Positions 1 through 7,458 of a DNA stretch of 64,000 nucleotides are shown here, piece after piece. The position numbers were made by a program, and so were the translations under genes. How positions within the stretch are numbered: the first letter of the stretch is position 1; every line of letters begins with the position of its first letter. The DNA is from Treponema sp. GTDB lineage: Bacteria > Spirochaetota > Spirochaetia > Treponematales > Treponemataceae. Under the pieces are notes generated by a model, which searched no databases, had not been told where the DNA came from, and was given only the letters and a program-made list of their open reading frames with translations. The stretch is from the NCBI GenBank assembly GCA_016296575.1, contig JAEDJA010000003.1, positions 51,363 through 115,362 on the forward strand. Direction: 5' to 3'.

Positions 1-1
1 T

Positions 2-670
2 CAATGCCATTGGTTCTTCAATTCCACCGCCCAATGCATTACCGAATTTTTCTGCTACTTCTCCACTAAGACATTCCCACAAAGTATAGTTTTCACCATC
101 CAAAGTAAGTGGGTAAGATGTAAGACAGAATTCTCCCTGAGGAAAGCGGATCATGGCTTTTGGCTCGTTTACTCCCTCAGGAGTGTTGTGAGCAAGGCCA
201 GACAGTTTTCCAGTTTTATCCAGATTATTGATCTGTGCTGCAGCATGGGTTGCAACAACTTCTGATACAACTGAAATTACCATATCATCAACTTCAGTAA
301 CTTCTTCTGAATTTACCAAAGCGAAAAGTTTCAAAGCAAATTCTGTAGAAAGAAGATACAGGTGGTCGCCTGAAACACCGGAGTTGTAATCTGCCATAAT
401 TCCAACTACAACTTCAGGCAATTTTGCCATAAGTCTGTCGCGGTCAGAGATTTCTACAACCGGATTTCCTGCAGAGAATGAAGCTCCTGTAAACTTGTTG
501 ATATTTTCTTCAAGGAAAGGCTTGAGCTCGTCTGCCAGGGTCTGCATGGTGGCTTCATCAATGTGAACTGAAGGCCCGCTTGAAACCTGTCCTGACGAGT
601 TTAATCCATCCATTGCTACGCCAGAAAGCAGAGCGTCGATTTCGTCCTGTGAAATTGCACCATCACTCAT
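2..670 (-). CDS. fliY: Flagellar switch protein FliY/FliN, N-terminal part (cut by window edge)
   Basis: C-ring switch component that works with FliM at the cytoplasmic face of the periplasmic flagellar motor. The gene starts at 670 and runs off the left edge after about 223 codons, so the SpoA (FliN) domain expected at the C-terminus is not visible. The N-terminus, beginning MSDGAISQDEIDALLSG, carries the same SQDEID-LL type peptide as FliM, a phospho-CheY docking motif in FliM/FliY families. The rest looks like the CheC-like middle domain of FliY. It overlaps the fliM stop by 8 bases, indicating translational coupling as the distal gene of the motility operon. Calling it FliY rather than plain FliN rests on the long N-terminal region. 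Confidence 0.88.
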   Translation of the reverse strand, partial: MSDGAISQDEIDALLSGVAMDGLNSSGQVSSGPSVHIDEATMQTLADELKPFLEENINKFTGASFSAGNPVVEISDRDRLMAKLPEVVVGIMADYNSGVSGDHLYLLSTEFALKLFALVNSEEVTEVDDMVISVVSEVVATHAAAQINNLDKTGKLSGLAHNTPEGVNEPKAMIRFPQGEFCLTSYPLTLDGENYTLWECLSGEVAEKFGNALGGGIEEPMAL

Positions 671-1700
671 AATTATCTTCTCCTTCTAAGGATAATTCTT
701 CAAATTCTTCCTCTTCTGTACCAGCGATTTTACCTGTAATCTGCACAGCCATTTTTTTACCAACTACACCAGGCTGACAGAAAAACTTCTTTTTGTTTCC
801 AACGCTCAAGGTAAGAGGATCACCCACTTTTATTGTATCAAGACGAACTACATCACCTGTTCTAAGCGAAAGAACGTCTCTGATTGGCAAGTTGATTGTT
901 CCCAGTTCTGCAACAACATCCATATCAACAGAAGAAAGCTGACCTTTAATTGTTGAAAGGTACTGTGTTGTTGAATTTCGTCGTACTGAAGAAAACCAGA
1001 ACTGTGATGAAAGCTTTGAAATAATAGGTTCGATTGTAAGGTAAGGAATACAGAAGTTCATCATACCTTCTTCGTCACCTACTTTTGTTTCCAATGTTAC
1101 AAGAACGACCATTTCGTTTGGAGGAACCAGCTGTGCAAACTGAGGATTAGTTTCAATCTGCTGGAATCGAGGTCGAAGATCGATTACCTGTGTCCAGGCT
1201 TCTCGCATATTTGCAAGAATACGAACGATAACACCTTCCATTACTTCCTGTTCGATATCAGTAAGGTCGCGGTTTTTATTTCCTGTAGTTGCTCCACGTC
1301 CTCCGAAAAGGCGGTCAATCATACAGAAAGTAATTGTTGGGTCAATTTCCAAAATCGCAGTTCCTTTGAGAGGGTCCATGTTGATAACGGCAAGGGTTGT
1401 TGGAGTTGGAATTGATCGGATAAATTCTTCGTATGTAAGCTGGTCTACCGAAGCTACATGAACGTGTACCAGTGATCGAAGCAGGGCCGAAAGAGAAGTT
1501 GTGGTCATACGGGCAAATGATTCGTGCATGTTTGAAACTGTACGAAGCTGTTCTTTTGAGAATTTGTCCGGTCGTTTAAAATCGTAAATCTTGATCTTTC
1601 GGGCACTTGAGACAGGCTTAAAGTCATCTACCTCGGAATCACCCGAGGAAATAGCTGTGAGCAACTGGTCAATTTCGTCCTGTGACAGAACCTCGTTCAT
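663..1700 (-). CDS. fliM: Flagellar motor switch protein FliM
   Basis: Core C-ring protein that binds phospho-CheY and sets rotation direction. At 345 residues it has the family's usual length. Residues about 4-13 (LSQDEIDQLL) are the CheY-P binding peptide, followed by the CheC-like middle domain and a C-terminal SpoA domain around residues 260-330. The C-terminal tail is acidic (EEEEFEEL). It lies between fliL (12-base gap) and fliY (8-base overlap) in the minus-strand motility operon, so its dosage should be set by the flbD promoter at 4057-4091. Confidence 0.96.
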   Translation of the reverse strand: MNEVLSQDEIDQLLTAISSGDSEVDDFKPVSSARKIKIYDFKRPDKFSKEQLRTVSNMHESFARMTTTSLSALLRSLVHVHVASVDQLTYEEFIRSIPTPTTLAVINMDPLKGTAILEIDPTITFCMIDRLFGGRGATTGNKNRDLTDIEQEVMEGVIVRILANMREAWTQVIDLRPRFQQIETNPQFAQLVPPNEMVVLVTLETKVGDEEGMMNFCIPYLTIEPIISKLSSQFWFSSVRRNSTTQYLSTIKGQLSSVDMDVVAELGTINLPIRDVLSLRTGDVVRLDTIKVGDPLTLSVGNKKKFFCQPGVVGKKMAVQITGKIAGTEEEEFEELSLEGEDNYE

Positions 1701-1712
1701 GCGCCTTCCACC

Positions 1713-2264
1713 TTAGTTTTGTTCGATAACGTCTTTCTGCACAAAGGCAACGTCGCGAATCTTTGATCCACTCAAAATCTTATCGTTAATTGCATTTTTA
1801 AGTTCGATTTTGAGTCTGTCTTCATTCTGAATGTTTTTTAATTCTGCTGCTGTTTTACCACTGAAATATCTTCGCATAAATTCGCGAAGTTCAACCTGAC
1901 GCTGAGTAATTTCTGTTGAAGTGGCTTTGTCATCTTTTTTATAACCAAGATAAACATGAACGCGGGCTGTAGCTGGAATATCGTCTGCTGTAAATACCTG
2001 TGTAACATCAAGAGAAGTGTACCAGTCCAGAAGTTCACGCTGACCTGTATATTCTTCACTTACGGCAACTGTTGTAGCGGCAGCTTTATTTCCATTTGCA
2101 ATTTTCATTGTAACGATTACAACAACTACGATGAGAATAAGTACAGCAACTCCAATAATAATCCATTTGAGCATTGGAAGAAGAGCTCCAGCAAAACCAC
2201 CTTTTTTAGAAGATGCTTCTTCGGCCAAAGAGTCTTCACCCATCATTTCATCATTGTCTGCCAT
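1713..2264 (-). CDS. fliL: Flagellar basal body-associated protein FliL
   Basis: Single-pass inner-membrane protein that surrounds the stator and tunes motor output. I place the start at 2264 because GGAGGGGAC lies directly upstream of that ATG; a longer frame from 2285 has no ribosome-binding site. That gives 183 residues: an acidic cytoplasmic N-terminus, one hydrophobic helix around residues 34-54 (IIIGVAVLILIVVVVIV), and a periplasmic domain with the FliL pattern (tyrosine near VYLGYKK, and LRE-MRRYF). It is in the usual spirochete position between motB and fliM. Confidence 0.9.
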   Translation of the reverse strand: MADNDEMMGEDSLAEEASSKKGGFAGALLPMLKWIIIGVAVLILIVVVVIVTMKIANGNKAAATTVAVSEEYTGQRELLDWYTSLDVTQVFTADDIPATARVHVYLGYKKDDKATSTEITQRQVELREFMRRYFSGKTAAELKNIQNEDRLKIELKNAINDKILSGSKIRDVAFVQKDVIEQN

Positions 2265-2326
2265 GTCCCCTCCAGCAAGCAACATTTAAGTGAATAAGAG
2301 ATAATAATGTCCCTTAAATTATAACA

Positions 2327-3055
2327 CTAAAAATGTCCCTCGTCTAGAATAATTATGTCTACACGTCTGTTGTAAGCTTTTCCTTCAGGCGTGTCATTGG
2401 AGAATTTCGGGCGAGTATCTGCATATCCTGCTACCGAAAAAGAATTCTCCCTTACTCCATAATCGGCAAGATAATGTAAAACATTAACAGAACGTGCAGC
2501 AGAAAGCTCCCAATTGCTAGGATATTTTGAATCGGCAGACACAGGAGTATCATCTGTATGACCTTCAATTCTGAATCTTCTGTCTTTTAATTCCTCAGAT
2601 TTGAAGAACTCAGAAAGTCGAAGTAATGTGTCTCGAGTTTCGTTTATATTTAGATCTGCGCTTCCTTCTTCAAAAAATGAATCAGAGGCAAGTGTGATAA
2701 TCAAACCACGTTCATCAGAAGTGATGGTGATGCGGTTTGATTTAACATCAGGAGCAAATAGTGAAACAGCCTTCTTTTTGGCAAGACCAAGTGATTTTCC
2801 CTTTTCAAGCGAAGGTAGAGAGTTAATATTATTACCAAGATCAGAAAGTCGGCCTGCAGAAAGGGAAAGTCCACCAGAAACACTTTCAGTTTCATTCATC
2901 TGGAGAGACTGTGTAATAGTAGCAAGCTGTGTTACATCTACTTCCGACGGGTTATAAAGCATAACAAAGAAGCAGAGCATAAGGGTGATCATATCACCGT
3001 AAGTACCCTGCCACGCCGTGGACGGTTTAGCTGGTTCCTTCTTCTGTTTTCCCAT
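2327..3055 (-). CDS. motB: Flagellar stator protein MotB
   Basis: Peptidoglycan-anchored half of the proton-driven stator. The 242 residues show a short cytoplasmic head, one membrane helix around residues 20-38 with the proton-carrying Asp at about residue 21 (TYGDMITLML), a linker, and a C-terminal OmpA-like domain with peptidoglycan-contact residues around EGHTDDTPV and NWELSAARS. It ends with RRVDIIIL as in the family. It lies 4 bases after motA, so the two are translated together. A 41-base gap separates it from fliL. Confidence 0.96.
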   Translation of the reverse strand: MGKQKKEPAKPSTAWQGTYGDMITLMLCFFVMLYNPSEVDVTQLATITQSLQMNETESVSGGLSLSAGRLSDLGNNINSLPSLEKGKSLGLAKKKAVSLFAPDVKSNRITITSDERGLIITLASDSFFEEGSADLNINETRDTLLRLSEFFKSEELKDRRFRIEGHTDDTPVSADSKYPSNWELSAARSVNVLHYLADYGVRENSFSVAGYADTRPKFSNDTPEGKAYNRRVDIIILDEGHF

Positions 3056-3059
3056 TTAA

Positions 3060-3842
3060 TTAGTCCTTAATAACGTCGGCTTCAATTGCTTTTCTTGAAA
3101 CAGGATCAAGATATGTAAGAAGTTTCTGTGTCATAATTCGTGGATTTTCACCAGCCTGAATGGCAAGAACACCTTCAATAATCATTTCCATTGTACGCAT
3201 TTCGGCAGCGTTCTGTGCTATCAGCTTAATTGCAACTGGACCAATAATCCAGTTGGCCATCATAGAACCGTAAAGTGTTGTAATCAAGGCAACGGCCATG
3301 TTAGGACCCAGGGAAGATTTATCTTCAAGGTTGTTCAACATACCAATAAGACCAAGAACGGTACCCATCATACCGAAACCTGGAGCATAACCGGCCCAGT
3401 TATTGAAAACACCAACCCAATCCATATGGCGGGCTTCACACTGGTTCATTTCATTTTCCATGATTGCACGAATAACGTTACCGTCAGTACCATCAACTAC
3501 AAGTCGAAGTCCCATTTTCATAAATGGCGATTCAAGATCATCAAGTCCGTCTTCCAGGGCAAGAATACCTTCACGTCGGGCTTTTTCAGAAAGAGCCTGC
3601 ATGTTGATTACGATGTTCTTTTCACCAAAATCAGGTACCTTAAAAATGCGGCCGAAAACCTTCCACATACCAACAGCCTTACTGATTGGATAACAAATAA
3701 AGATTGCGGCGTAAGAACCACCAATAACCATGAAAACAGAAGGAAGGTCGTAGATACCACCCAAAGTACCACCTGAAGTCAAAACTGACATTACGATACA
3801 GGCTGCACCACCAACCAAACCAATAATACTCGCTAAATCCAT
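3060..3842 (-). CDS. motA: Flagellar stator protein MotA
   Basis: Four-helix inner-membrane stator subunit that couples ion flow to rotor contact. At 260 residues it has the normal length. Helices can be seen at the N-terminus (SIIGLVGGAACIVMSVL), at about 34-52, and in the C-terminal half, where the conserved stretch with PGFGMMGTVLGLIGML and the following helix lie. The cytoplasmic loop carrying charged rotor-contact residues lies between. It sits between flbD and motB in the operon. Confidence 0.97.
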   Translation of the reverse strand: MDLASIIGLVGGAACIVMSVLTSGGTLGGIYDLPSVFMVIGGSYAAIFICYPISKAVGMWKVFGRIFKVPDFGEKNIVINMQALSEKARREGILALEDGLDDLESPFMKMGLRLVVDGTDGNVIRAIMENEMNQCEARHMDWVGVFNNWAGYAPGFGMMGTVLGLIGMLNNLEDKSSLGPNMAVALITTLYGSMMANWIIGPVAIKLIAQNAAEMRTMEMIIEGVLAIQAGENPRIMTQKLLTYLDPVSRKAIEADVIKD

Positions 3843-3855
3843 GTCTATCCCCTAT

Positions 3856-4056
3856 TTACAGGACTTCCTGTTTATCAATACCTAATTTTTGTCTGTATGC
3901 TATAATTTTTTCTATAATATCTTCATAGGAATTTTGTACCACCAGCTTTTTGCCGGATAACATGGTAAGTGTAAGATCAGGATTTTCTTCCATACTTTCA
4001 ATCATATGGGGATTAATCCAGTACTTTTTCCCATCAAGGCGCAATACTTCTATCAT
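3856..4056 (-). CDS. flbD: Flagellar FlbD family protein
   Basis: Small 66-residue protein of the FlbD family (not the Caulobacter NtrC-type regulator of the same name) that begins spirochete and clostridial motility operons. The sequence has the family pattern RLDGK-YWINP-MIESME and a DLTLTMLSGKKLVVQ segment. Its function is not firmly known. There is no Shine-Dalgarno before the ATG. Instead a good -10/-35 pair ends 6 bases upstream, so the mRNA is probably leaderless. Confidence 0.92.
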   Translation of the reverse strand: MIEVLRLDGKKYWINPHMIESMEENPDLTLTMLSGKKLVVQNSYEDIIEKIIAYRQKLGIDKQEVL

Positions 4057-4091
4057 AGTATAATTATCCCATATAGTGCCATAAATTTCAA
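4057..4091 (-). promoter_or_regulatory. Sigma-70-type promoter of the motility operon, leaderless geometry
   Basis: Read on the minus strand: TTGAAA (4091-4086), 17-base spacer, GATAAT (4068-4063), then 6 bases (TATACT) to the flbD ATG at 4056. Transcription should start on or next to the A of the ATG. No Shine-Dalgarno is present. Confidence 0.72.
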
Positions 4092-4159
4092 TTTTTTTTA
4101 CGGTGCTATAGTATATGTTCGGAAAAAAAGAAGATTGAGTTTAGAAAAAATACCGTTTT

Positions 4160-4188
4160 GGGATCCTGAAACAAGTTCAGGATGACAC
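4160..4188. repeat. REP-like palindromic repeat, copy 1
   Basis: Holds ATCCTGAA-5 bases-TTCAGGAT followed by GATGACAC. It is the same short family as 35256-35283 (ATCCCGAA/TTCGGGAT), with compensatory changes keeping the hairpin paired. It sits 5 bases beyond the stop of the 4194-4508 gene and may also act as its 3' hairpin. Confidence 0.7.
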
Positions 4189-4193
4189 AATTT

Positions 4194-4508
4194 TTACTGG
4201 AACTTTTTTAGTTCTTCCTGCATGTCGTCAATTTTTTTATTGTTGTCCTTAATTTTCTGCAGAAGATCGGCAACTGCTTCATCAGCGGCAGAAAGTTCGG
4301 TTTTTCCTTCTTTAAGAAATGCTTTTACGGCAAGATCACCAAGTTTTTTGCTGACAGCTTCAATGTCATTCTGGCACTTTCTGATTTCCAGTTTGATTAC
4401 ACTCTGATCAGAAAAATCCTGAAGTTTATTTCCAGCTTTATCAAATGCATCTTTTGAAGCTTTTGCACCTTTTGCCAGATATTCTTTAGCCTTATCAATA
4501 AATTCCAT
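4194..4508 (-). CDS. Small coiled-coil protein of unknown function
   Basis: I do not recognise a family. The 104 residues are highly charged and helical: an N-terminal amphipathic part (AKEYLAKGAKASKDAFDKAG) and two coiled-coil stretches around 40-70 and 75-104. There is no signal peptide or membrane helix, so it is probably cytoplasmic. A clear GGAGGT lies 7 bases before the ATG. It follows the STAS gene by 24 bases and is likely co-transcribed with the phosphatases upstream. That context suggests, without proving, a role beside the STAS/SpoIIE set. Confidence 0.7.
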   Translation of the reverse strand: MEFIDKAKEYLAKGAKASKDAFDKAGNKLQDFSDQSVIKLEIRKCQNDIEAVSKKLGDLAVKAFLKEGKTELSAADEAVADLLQKIKDNNKKIDDMQEELKKFQ

Positions 4509-4532
4509 AAATCTACCTCCAGATAATTCTGA

Positions 4533-4859
4533 TTAAACAGCTTCCGTAACTGAGTTGATAAGACGGAAAGAGCTTCGGAATCCACTGTCCAAAAGGGCAC
4601 GGTCCACTTCGCTGGAAATGGAAAGCAGGAACATTACGTGTTCAGCATCAACAGAATCGTTGAAAGCAGCCATAATCAGTCCAAGTCCTGAGCTGTCAAT
4701 TTCGATTAGTTTAGAAAGATCTAGTACAACGTTTTTTTCAAGTACAGCAGCATAAAGTTTTTCTGCAAAGTCACCAAGTGTATAGGCATTAAGACCACCT
4801 GTTAATTCGTAAAGCTTATAGTTGGCACCTTCGCGTTCAGCAATAGTCAAATTTTCCAT
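4533..4859 (-). CDS. STAS-domain anti-sigma factor antagonist-like protein
   Basis: Single STAS domain of 108 residues, the SpoIIAA/RsbV type of partner-switching protein. The phosphorylatable serine is in the DSSGLG motif at about residues 55-60, preceded by the beta strand VVLDLSKL. In the family, a HATPase kinase phosphorylates this serine and a SpoIIE-type PP2C phosphatase removes the phosphate. Two such phosphatases lie immediately upstream in the same direction (31-base gap; AAGGAG ribosome site). No kinase is present in the window, so the partner must be encoded elsewhere or be of an unrecognised type. Confidence 0.88.
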   Translation of the reverse strand: MENLTIAEREGANYKLYELTGGLNAYTLGDFAEKLYAAVLEKNVVLDLSKLIEIDSSGLGLIMAAFNDSVDAEHVMFLLSISSEVDRALLDSGFRSSFRLINSVTEAV

Positions 4860-4890
4860 CTAGTTTTCTCCTTATATTTAGGCAATTTCC

Positions 4891-7458
4891 TTAAAGCTGG
4901 AAATCGTCAGGAAGCCCGAAGTCAGCAGGATTGAAGCCTTCCGGAAGTGAATCATCGGAAGAATTATTTGAATCAGCAGAAAGGTTTGTATTAAACATAT
5001 CATCTTCAACTGATGGTGCTTCCTTTTCTTTTGCCATGGCTTCACCAGCTTCCATCTGTGCAACAAAAGCGGCAAGTCTTTCCTCTTCAGTCATTTCGTG
5101 AACTGGTTCTTGGGCTGCAGGAACAGATTCTTCACTGGCAGATGCTTCAACTGCTTCAGCTGGAGTTTCCGTTGCAGCTTCTTCAACAACACTGTCTGAA
5201 CCTGCAAATCCTCCATTTGCGGCGGCAGCTTCTGCAGCAGCTTTTTCGGCTTCTTCACGTTCCTTTGCCTTTTCTGCTTCAGTAGCAAATTCAATACCTG
5301 TTTTATATTTGAACAGAATCAGAGAAACGTCATCTTCCATTTCTTTTGACATGAACTTAGTAAGATCTTCAAAAGTAAACTGGGCCATACGCTGGGCAGG
5401 ATAAGTTGCATTGTTCATAATAGACTGAACTACACGTTCCTTACCATATTTTTCACCTCGCAGTGAGTGTGAGTTGATAAGACCATCTGTACAGGCAAGA
5501 ATAATATCACCACGGTTAAGCTTTGTAGTTTTTACAGAAATATATGGTGCAATATCTTTTACGAATCCCAAAATATGACCGGAACCCTGGATTTCGATTA
5601 CGTTGTTATAAACCTGTGTGTACATGAACAGAGCAGGAATACCACAGTTGATGTAGTACATTGTATCAGTTTCAAAATCCAGAAGAGCAAAGAGACCCTG
5701 GAAGATTGTACCTTTAATCATACTTTCACGAACGAACTGATTGATTTTTACAACCAGCTGTTTGAAATCGTGGGTTTCAGCAAGATATGTACGGATGATG
5801 GATTTCAAGATAACCATGTTCATAGAAGCGGCAATACCTTTACCACTCAAGTCACCAACTACCATAAGATGGCGGTTTTCTGTAAGACGAATAAGATCGA
5901 TAAATTCACCACCAATGTTGTGGGCTGGAACCATTTTATATCCAACGTCCATCTTAATATTTTTAATCTGGTCAACGTTTTCCTGGATAGAAGTAATAAT
6001 CTGGGAAGACATCTTGATTTCGCGGTTAACTACCGACAGAACTTCCTTGTTAGAAATGTTGCGCATGTAGTAACCAAATACGAAGAAGTAAGAGAACAGC
6101 TTTGTAAATACATTTTTATCGTATTCTTTGTAGTGATCTCCAGAAGTTTTACGTCCAAGAGTAATGATACCAACAATGTTATGACCTTCTGCCAGGATAA
6201 ACATGGCATCACATTTAGCACGTTCAAAGAACATGTGAAGTTCACTCAAAACAGGCTGGTATTCGTGACGGTCATCAATTTCGTTGTAGATAACAATATT
6301 GCAGTTTTCACTAACCAGATATTCAAGCATTTTTGAACGAATCGGATAGTTAAATGAAAGCTTGTTTGATGAATATGCCGGAATAAGGGAACCGTGGCCA
6401 CCATCAATATAAACGTTCATTGAAGAACATTCTACATTGTTTTTAAAAACCTGGAACATTCGGGCAGTTACCTGATCCATTTCGCCAGAATAGTCAACGG
6501 CAGCCAATTCTTTTTCAAATTCAGCTTCGTAGTCATTGTTATACAGACGGGCACTTGTTGTAATCAGTGTCATTATTCGCCATGAAAAAAGGATTCCGAT
6601 GGTTGCTCCTGCTGTAAGAATAACCTGGAAAATTAAATCTCCACGCATATCGTGAGGCTGGAATCTGGCAATAAGTGCACCAAGAAGAACAGCTGGAATT
6701 ACATAACAGAGCGAAAGTTTAAGAAACTGGGCAAAAATAGCTCGTTTTGAAGGAACCGATGTTGTAAGGAAAGCCTGATACAGGAATACATACATAAAAA
6801 GATATGCATAAATGTTTAGAAGCTTGAATGGCATGGATGCCTTTGAAACATATTTAATGAATGCCAGGAAGAACCACATGATGAACAAAGCTTCCATGAA
6901 CAAAAATCCCTGATATTTCTGAAGCTGTGTGGAGTTGTCTTCACGGATAATCATCAAAAGAAGAACTGAAACGGCTGGAAGAGCAAAACGGTAAATAGCT
7001 GTATAAAGATCGCCCCAAGCCCATGGGAAATAAACTACTGCTTTTGAAGAGAACAGGAAGTTTGATCCAATGATTACACCGCTGTCCAAAGTTACATCAA
7101 CAGTTTCAAACTTGATGAATACAATGTAAGCCAGCAGAACGACAAAAGCTACCTGAGTAAAAGTAAAGACTGAACCTCGCTTCTTCAAACCAAGTCCAAG
7201 AATTCCAAAAGAGAACATTATAAATGCCAGTCCTTCAAAGAAGAAACAGGCCTTAAGCAGGATTCTGTTGAAAACCATTGACCACTGATCGGTAAAAATC
7301 AGAATGAGGGTAAAAAGAATAGTCTGGATTGTAAAAACCATCAACGACAAAAGAACTTCTGACAAATTTGAAGTATCAATTGCCTTATTGTGGTCAAATG
7401 CATGAGAAATATAAATAAAGAAGAAAATCGATAAGAAATTAAGTATGATGTATATCAT
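4891..7458 (-). CDS. Multi-pass membrane protein with GAF-like and SpoIIE (PP2C) phosphatase domains and an acidic tail
   Basis: 855 residues. The first ~300 carry about nine hydrophobic helices. A GAF-like region follows at about 320-460, then a SpoIIE PP2C domain at about 485-720 with the metal-binding signatures VVGDLSGKGIAASM, LLDFETDTMYYINCG and ILACTDGLINS. The last ~130 residues form an Ala/Glu-rich low-complexity tail (EKAKEREEAEKAAAEAAAAN and beyond), unusual for this family. Predicted role: dephosphorylation of the STAS protein encoded 31 bases downstream in response to a membrane or cytosolic signal. Its ATG overlaps the stop of the preceding phosphatase gene by one base (TAATG). 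Confidence 0.88.
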   Translation of the reverse strand: MIYIILNFLSIFFFIYISHAFDHNKAIDTSNLSEVLLSLMVFTIQTILFTLILIFTDQWSMVFNRILLKACFFFEGLAFIMFSFGILGLGLKKRGSVFTFTQVAFVVLLAYIVFIKFETVDVTLDSGVIIGSNFLFSSKAVVYFPWAWGDLYTAIYRFALPAVSVLLLMIIREDNSTQLQKYQGFLFMEALFIMWFFLAFIKYVSKASMPFKLLNIYAYLFMYVFLYQAFLTTSVPSKRAIFAQFLKLSLCYVIPAVLLGALIARFQPHDMRGDLIFQVILTAGATIGILFSWRIMTLITTSARLYNNDYEAEFEKELAAVDYSGEMDQVTARMFQVFKNNVECSSMNVYIDGGHGSLIPAYSSNKLSFNYPIRSKMLEYLVSENCNIVIYNEIDDRHEYQPVLSELHMFFERAKCDAMFILAEGHNIVGIITLGRKTSGDHYKEYDKNVFTKLFSYFFVFGYYMRNISNKEVLSVVNREIKMSSQIITSIQENVDQIKNIKMDVGYKMVPAHNIGGEFIDLIRLTENRHLMVVGDLSGKGIAASMNMVILKSIIRTYLAETHDFKQLVVKINQFVRESMIKGTIFQGLFALLDFETDTMYYINCGIPALFMYTQVYNNVIEIQGSGHILGFVKDIAPYISVKTTKLNRGDIILACTDGLINSHSLRGEKYGKERVVQSIMNNATYPAQRMAQFTFEDLTKFMSKEMEDDVSLILFKYKTGIEFATEAEKAKEREEAEKAAAEAAAANGGFAGSDSVVEEAATETPAEAVEASASEESVPAAQEPVHEMTEEERLAAFVAQMEAGEAMAKEKEAPSVEDDMFNTNLSADSNNSSDDSLPEGFNPADFGLPDDFQL

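Noticed and set aside
2601..2957. Plus-strand frame opposite motB, rich in Ser and Arg
   Set aside because: Antisense shadow of a complete MotB; no motif.
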